Part shown: piece after piece, positions 57,796 through 64,000 of the stretch | How the letters are laid out: each line of letters begins with the position of its first letter | Position numbering within the stretch: position 1 is the stretch's first letter | Source of the DNA: Gyrodactylus bullatarudis | Taxonomy: Eukaryota; Platyhelminthes; Monogenea; Gyrodactylidea; Gyrodactylidae | Assembly (NCBI GenBank): GCA_012064415.1 | Contig: SSNU01000053.1 | Coordinates: forward strand, 143,489 to 207,488 | Reading direction: 5' to 3' | DNA length: 64,000 nucleotides | The notes under the pieces: model-generated | Seen by the model: only the letters and a program-made list of their open reading frames with translations | The model's database searches: none | Told to the model about the DNA's origin: nothing | Position numbers and translations under genes: made by a program

Positions 57796-60700
57796 TCATA
57801 TACTTTATGCATTGATGGTGAGTGATTTAGATAGAAAAATTTTATTTTAGTTCTGAGTTCTTGACGGAATATTGAGATTTTCGTAAAAATGATAGATTCC
57901 AAACTTTTAAATTTAATTTTTTCACTTATTTTGCAAAGATTTATTCTATTCAAACTAATAATATTATAAGGTTTCTTTAAATTATCTAATAATTTGTTCA
58001 AAAGTTAAATAAATATCTTCTACTGATCTAAGTGAAAAGAGTTTGAGCATAAATTCACAGCTGTATTTCAACTCTGAAGATTTTAACTTGATTTATGCTA
58101 AAACCATATAGGTTTTTTAATTCCTAAAAAATAATATAGAACAAATATTTTGTTTAATTTTTGTATTTTTACTTTCTTCAAATGAATCTAAACTTTAAAA
58201 TTCAATGAATTCGGTTTAAAATTTCAGAAAAAATTTTATTCTGAGTTTTTATCTGAATTAAGATCTTTCAGTTAAATACACCTTGGACTAATGAAAAACT
58301 GTTGAAACTTATGATATTTTGATTAAAAGTCTATTTCCAACTTAATATCAATTGGCGTTTTATCAAATTTTTTTACCATTTTAATAGATGAACTTTGAGT
58401 CAGTTAATTAACTTAAAACTTATGAATGTTCAAAATATTTTTTCATTCATTCATTTTAAAGGAGTTATTGCTCTTTTGAAAAGATCACGTCTTTGCTTAT
58501 CTTATCTGTATTATAAACTTTAAAAATTATATTTTTTAGCTTCGGATAAAAACTATCAGTTATTTTCTAAGGAGAACTAAAGCTTGAGAAGTATCAAACT
58601 CATACTTTTACATGAAAAATAATAATCATATTCTTATGAACTCAATGTCACTGAGTTTTAAAAATTCATAAACATGATGAGATTAAAAAGAATATTTTCT
58701 AATTATAATTATTTTCAATCAAATTAATTATAATTGACATGAAATCTTTCTTTTTTAATGAGTGTGAATTAGAAAATCGAATAATTAATTTCTTTAACGA
58801 ACTGTCTATAGAATCTTCACCATAGTTTCATATTATTAATATCAATCAACATACTTAGTTTTAGTCTGTGGATGAGAATGTGATCCTATTTTTCGATCTG
58901 TATCTTTACTTAATTAATTTTAAAGAAATTTTTTATTTGTCTGAGAAGATGAAATATGAAGGAATCTCAACTTTTTTATTTCCCTTAATTCTATACTGTA
59001 CTCAGCTTATACTTTTGATTATCTTTAATAATGAGTGCTCTATTCTATTCATTTTTTCTTTATTTCCTATGAAATTTTGCAACTTGGATTTATGAGTAGA
59101 TGATACTGCTAGCCATAATGACCATTTACGAAACATTCAACTGAGTAATAGGATATTATTTCTTTAGTAATAATAGATTTAGAAATTCATAAGATGAGTG
59201 GTTTGAAAGGATTAAATTTTTTCTTATCATTTATTGGTTTAGGATAAATTGGTAACGATAGAAATCTCCTTATAGAACATTTAAGCTCAATTTTAACGGT
59301 CTCATAGATATTATTTCTCTTTAAAAGTAATACAATGAAAAGTTTCAAATCGATTAAATCCTTTTCATCCTTAATTCTTGAATAAATATTTATCCGCTTG
59401 TCTCAAGTTTACTTAATTTTCAAGAATAAGTTGTTTCGAACCAATAATCAGTCAACAGAAAAAGCATCATGCTAGTGTCAGTATGAAGAAAGAAATTCTC
59501 TCATAAAAATTAAATTACAGTATTCCCTCTTTAATAACTGTGTAAAGTTATCCCCTTAATTTTTACCCCTCAAAAATCTCTTTCGTAAATCGTGACTACT
59601 TGTAAGCAGACATATTTACCCAAAAATAGACTAAAATTAATTTTTCAGCTAAATTAATAAATTTTATACATGCCTAATTCTGAGCCAAGAAAATATTGGA
59701 AGCTCAAGCGTAAAAAATGTGTAGTCTGGCCAATAATGTTACATAAATTTTTATTCAAATCTTTTCTATTGAAATTTTATTGTCTTTTTGTGAGGAAAAA
59801 AATATTGCAACATGAAAAGTATTAAATAATTAATTTTATTTGACAACTTATCTCATTATTATTATTTTCCATTCGATACAACATGATACCATTTTCTCTA
59901 CTAGTAAAATAGTATACTCAAAGTATTAACTAGAACAAATTGATAAAACTGTCCTCAATGAAGAGATTCTGGTGGGGGTGTTTGATTGGATTTCATAGAA
60001 AATCATAATTAAATTTGAAAGGTTGGTGAGGGAAATACACAAGTCTGTGAATAGAACTTAATCATTTTAATTATGAAAAAATGTACCAGCATTCATGTTT
60101 GGCTACTTAGCAAATAAATTTATGTATGATTATGTATAGGAAAAGATCTTCATTATTCTCGCAAGGTTATGCATATGGGGAATATAGAGAGAGAGAGTCA
60201 TAAATTTAGTTCAGAATCACTATGACATGTTATTCTATTTGTTATACTTACCAAGTACAGTATTACATGATACTACTCTAAAATAAACTACTATAATGAA
60301 TAATATTGTGAAATATACATTGCAACGTATACCATATAAGGACATGTTGTTTTAAGATGCATAATATTATCAAATATTATTCCACATAGAAAAGTAAATT
60401 CTATAGATTGGATATACACTCAAAATGAGTATACCACCCATTCTGAAATTCTATTAATATTGTTAAATTGTGTTTTTAGGCATATAATATTTATGTATTT
60501 ATCATAGAACTATATTTTATATTTTACAATTATATTTTGTTTTAAATTATGAATTTAAAAGAACTTAATTTTAATTCAATAAAACATTGGAAAATTGACA
60601 AAAGTGTATAGTAATTTCTCGAATTCAATAGATGTATACGGTCTATTATCGAATGTCAAATAGTTTTTTTCAAAAAATGTATTGGTGTGTTCGAGATTTT

Positions 60701-61800
60701 CAAAACATAAATAAGTATTTTCAATTAATGAATATGAAGTGCCCATTTTGGTTAATCTGCCGATTATGCATAATAGGCAAGAACTCTTGCCGAATATGAA
60801 TAATTTGGGGAAGGTGGCTACTAGTATATTCCTACCTATCTTATGAAGGAGAAACTTGAAAAGGCTTGTCTCTTCAGTCTTTAATACCAAGAAAATATGG
60901 GTCAAGGAGGCATAAAACTGACAAAGATAAATAACTTACCAGAAAATTGGAATTTCCATTTCATTTTGTAAAGTTTGTACTGTAAAAATGTCTGCAAAGA
61001 GCAAAGGAATTATAGTTGAACCTACATGATTTATTTATACATACATTTTGGGGGTATTTACTAAACATAAATAGATTTTTATGGGTTAAAAGGATTAAAA
61101 GTTTTTTTAAGATCAAAAGCATTTTGATTTCAAGGCACTATTTTCGGCTAAAGAGAGTTTTTTTAATCATTAAGTATAATGAATTTAGCTTCAAACAGTT
61201 TGGTAATGCGGAACGAACTCAGATGAAAACAGGTGGGCTGAACAGGGTTTTCATTCTATTACGAAAAAAATTAACGAAAATATTTAACTTTTTGGCTCAA
61301 AAATTTTACTGATGCAATTTTAAGCTTCAATTTAACTTTAATTCATACAATAATCTGCTAAATTAAAAGAGTTACCATTTGAAGGTTTGAAAATATTGAG
61401 ACATAGATATAGGCTTCAGAAGGATTAAACATAGGTTAATTAATTTTTAATAGATTTGAGTAATTGGGAACAGCCCTAAAAGTTTTTTGGACAACGTCTA
61501 CTCTTCATATCTTGTCTTTTGGTTTTCTCAGTAAATTTTAAACCTCTTTAAGATGAAAAAAATATTTCATATGATAATTGGTGCAATATTGATAATATTC
61601 CACTAGAATTTAATGTTTTTCATTGAGCAGCAAATTATTCTTATCAAAAAAATTCATTTCGCATCATTACTTATAAGTAAGTAATCAAATAAAAGAAATA
61701 TTAATTGAATCAAAAAGTGAGAAAATAAATAATATTTTATATTCGAGTACTTACTTGAAAGTATAAACGTTATTTCAAATAAATATTTCAAAATTTAGTA
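57796..61800. other. Intergenic, no gene seen
   Basis: AT-rich DNA. A 109-codon minus-strand ORF (60576-60905) has no recognisable domain. A 52-bp segment with good minus-strand splice sites on both sides (60940-60991) could be an untranslated exon, but nothing else supports it. Confidence 0.45.
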
Positions 61801-63484
61801 TATATGTTACCGTTAATCCTGCTACTCTTGATAGTCTTAAGACTACCTGATAGTCTTAAGACTAACAGCATAGCTTGATAAACTTATTACCCGGTTTTAA
61901 GATTAACTAGCTATAAAATATATAAAACAAGGTTCAAAATATCAAGTTAGTAATCCAAAGCTCAAAATTAGTTTTAAAAAATATAAGATTAGTTGAGAAT
62001 TGTAGAAAAATCATTTATTGTTGCAAGATAAGCTATTATGACATCTTGAATTGCAAATTAAGTTCTTCTTTTTACATCTGCAACGATTTGTGACACATTT
62101 CGTCCGACAATCACATCTCAGAAACCCTTGACCATCCACCAGAGATTGAAGACAACTCTGCCTTCTAAGAGAAAAACTGCATTCGGGGACATCTTCAACA
62201 TCGAGAAATCTTTCATCTAGAAGTGTAAGTTGATTTGCTGAATACAGTCCATCAATTACACCATTCTTCGTCCCAACCTTGTAGAACGATTCATCAATGA
62301 CTTCTACTACAACACAAACTAGGTTTTTGTTATCTAGTTTGGCCCTTTCAACCTCTGGGACTCTAACTAAAACGTTTTGGCCGATTTCAAAAGTTCTAGC
62401 AGTCTTAGATATAATTTTCTTGCGATTCTCATCGTGATTTTCTTGGAGTTTTCAGGATAAATCTATCATAATCTTGAGGAGAGCTTTCTTCGATTTTCTC
62501 ATCAAGAGGTATTGGTTCAAGGAGAGGGACGTCATGAATGTTTTCTATAAAATAGAGTATTAATTATATTTCTTACATTGAAATTTATCTTCTTGAAATG
62601 AATCATCGTCTAGATCGAGATCTGCAAAATCGAATTGAAATTTGTACACGTTCATTAAATCCTGAACTCTTGATCGGGTTTGTGACGAGTCCTTTCTTAG
62701 TTATGCTCGTATTCTTTTTGCACACTGAACATAATGAGAGGTATGTTTTAATCTGTTCTTGAGTAATATTATAAAATCTCGCGTCCAGATATTTCTTTAA
62801 AATGTCTCGCCCGGCATGTCCAAGACTTGTGTGATTAAAATGAATTCTGTCAAAAATTTCGGTATCGACAAGACGTTTTAGATTTACGAATCGTGAAATT
62901 TATTTTAATTTGCAATTCAAGATGTCATAATAGCTTATCTTGCAACAATAAATGATTTTTCTACAATTCTCAACTAATCTTATATTTTTTAAAACTAATT
63001 TTGAGCTTTGGATTACTAACTTGATATTTTGAACCTTGGTTATAAGTTTAACAAACTAGCCGGTTACAATTGTATAGGAAGTTCCAAGTAGGGACCCTAC
63101 ACTATTAGATTGTTTAAACGATAAACAAAGTGAAAGATTTAATGGAAATCAAAAAGACTATGAACCCGTATAATGATATCAGTTTGAAAAATTTAATTCA
63201 GTCAGCCAAACTTATTACCAAGTATCAAGATCAACAAACTATATTTTATAGCTAGTTTATCTTAAAACCTGGTAATAAGTTTATCAAGCTATGCCGTTAG
63301 TCTTAAGACTATCAGGTAGTGATTGATTTCACTTAATCTTGTTACCGAGTAACAAGTTTAACAAACCATTCCGTTAGTCTTAAGACTATCAAAGATTCCA
63401 GTTAATCTTGTTACCGAGTAACAAGTTAAGACTATCAGGTAGTCTTAAGACTATCAAGAGTAACAAGATTAACGGTAACATATA
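61801..63484. mobile_element. Long-TIR DNA transposon of the integrase (KRBA2/SCAND3-like, Ginger-related) class, internally deleted
   Basis: The ends TATATGTTACCGTTAATC are inverted at 61801 and 63484. The terminal arms carry repeated GATAGTCTTAAGACTATC palindromes and two CTTGTTACCGAGTAACAAG units (right arm). A perfect or near-perfect 132-bp inverted repeat (61929-62060 against 62906-63037) flanks the coding core. The remains of an integrase gene are on the minus strand inside. The right end stops 13 bp from the stop codon of a non-LTR element, so one insertion abuts the other. Confidence 0.85.
62011..62899 (-). pseudogene. Integrase-type transposase remnant with the catalytic core deleted
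   Basis: Minus-strand reading. 62899 to about 62650 gives an HHCC zinc-binding domain (HTSLGHAG ... YLSLCSVC) then KKGLVTNPIKSSGFNERVQ, closely like the fragment at 4128-4643. The DDE core that should follow is absent. An acidic stretch leads through an intron-like GTAAGA...TTATAG into HDVPLLEPIPLDEKIEESSP. The 62427-62011 ORF then gives the C-terminal domain: GQNVLVRVPEVERAKLD and a Cys-rich tail, FLRCDCRTKCVTNRCRCKKK then LICNSRCH, typical of this transposase group. Several frame breaks separate the parts. The last codons lie in the 132-bp inverted repeat. Non-functional. Confidence 0.85.
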
Positions 63485-63496
63485 TATATAAGATTT

Positions 63497-64000
63497 TTAT
63501 TTAAAAAAGTTTATAAAGTAGTCATGGTTATCTGGTACAAAATTAAAAATAAATGAAACAATCTGTTTTATACTTTGATCTTTAAATGCATCTAGGTTAA
63601 GTTGAAATCTGTGCCTCAGAGGGTGAAGGGTGGTAAGTAGAATTGTAAATCCTCTTGAAGAGCGGAGATTGTGGTAATGGTGATTTTGTTTTGGAATTTT
63701 CTGGTACAGAGCAACTGATGAGACAATTCTTTTAAGCCAGATGGGATGTAAATTAGCCTTTTCGAGGAGATCCTTGTATGAGTTGGGACCAAAACACGCC
63801 CGTAGGAATTGAAATTGAAGGCGTTCAGTTTTCTTAATTGTTCCTGTTGGTGGGTTGCAGAGAAGAGATACTCCATAATCAAAATGCGGGAGAATAAATT
63901 GTTTGAACAGAAGGAGCCGAAGTTCGGGGGAGTGAACAAATTTCCGTAAAAAATAAGTTTTGACTCTCAGCTTATTGAGAACATGTTTGGCATGTATTGA
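63497..64000 (-). pseudogene. Non-LTR retrotransposon reverse transcriptase C-terminus, runs off the window end
   Basis: The minus strand is open from the window edge to a TAA at 63497-63499: ...FILPHFDYGVSLLCNPPTG, then FGPNSYKDLLEKANLHPIWL and VPDNHDYFINFFK. This aligns end to end with the 33625-34634 copy ([35 protein letters not shown]), so it is the same family. No stop is seen in the visible 167 codons, so this copy may be less decayed. The upstream part with RT boxes A-C lies outside. Confidence 0.85.

Noticed and set aside
60576..60905. 109-codon minus-strand ORF
   Set aside because: No recognisable domain, no start or splice context, skewed to Phe/Leu/Lys as expected for open AT-rich frames.
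61801..63484. CRISPR-like array from the repeated AGTCTTAAGACT units
   Set aside because: Units are palindromic, irregularly spaced and confined to transposon arms of a eukaryotic genome.
63616..63939. 107-codon minus-strand ORF at the window end
   Set aside because: Out of frame with the clear RT-tail reading of the same strand; a shadow.

Overview
This is an AT-rich eukaryotic (animal) window with spliced genes, GT-AG introns, AATAAA signals and many decayed transposons. The gene set points to an invertebrate, most likely an arthropod: SLC27-type fatty acid transport protein, PP2A B56 subunit, alpha-2-macroglobulin/TEP-like proteins and a CELF/Bruno-3 RNA-binding protein. The species cannot be fixed from the sequence alone.

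Layout. 34-707 (+) is the 3' end of a fatty acid transport protein gene. 1043-2904 (+) is a four-exon PP2A B56 regulatory subunit. 2.9-8.0 kb is gene-poor and holds a terminal-inverted-repeat element, a broken integrase gene and a cluster of long palindromes. 8042-22745 (+) holds three large, single-exon, tandem genes for secreted alpha-2-macroglobulin/thioester-like proteins. 22.8-26.6 kb is non-coding and contains a Mutator-like remnant. 26660-44271 (-) is a bru3/CELF3-6-like gene with about 12 coding exons, two introns of about 8 kb and 5 kb full of repeats, and a probable internal first exon. 44.3-61.8 kb has no gene I can support, only several families of short inverted-repeat elements. 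61.8-63.5 kb is a long-TIR DNA transposon with a gutted integrase gene, and the window ends inside a non-LTR retrotransposon on the minus strand.

The most unusual system is the alpha-2-macroglobulin cluster. All three paralogs carry, at the same place before the bait region (about residue 515), a four-cysteine module with the C-x11-C-x7-C-x8-C spacing and the FGHY / GW-G residues of the second half of the DSL domain of Notch ligands (Delta/Serrate/LAG-2). The three copies also form a series of thioester states: the middle gene has a canonical PYGCGEQN site, the first has PYGCGEDN (reactive Gln replaced by Asp), and the third has lost the site and about 300 residues. The middle protein could tether covalently to targets, while the others would have to act as non-covalent binders, decoys or partners.

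The mobile elements are also linked to one another. The 462-bp element in a bru3 intron is an internal-deletion derivative of the 1.7-kb integrase element at 61.8 kb. Two copies of one non-LTR family (in a bru3 intron and at the window end) and several MITE families (piggyBac-like with TTAA ends, a GAAGATGGGAATTTATGA-ended foldback family) recur through the introns and intergenic DNA.
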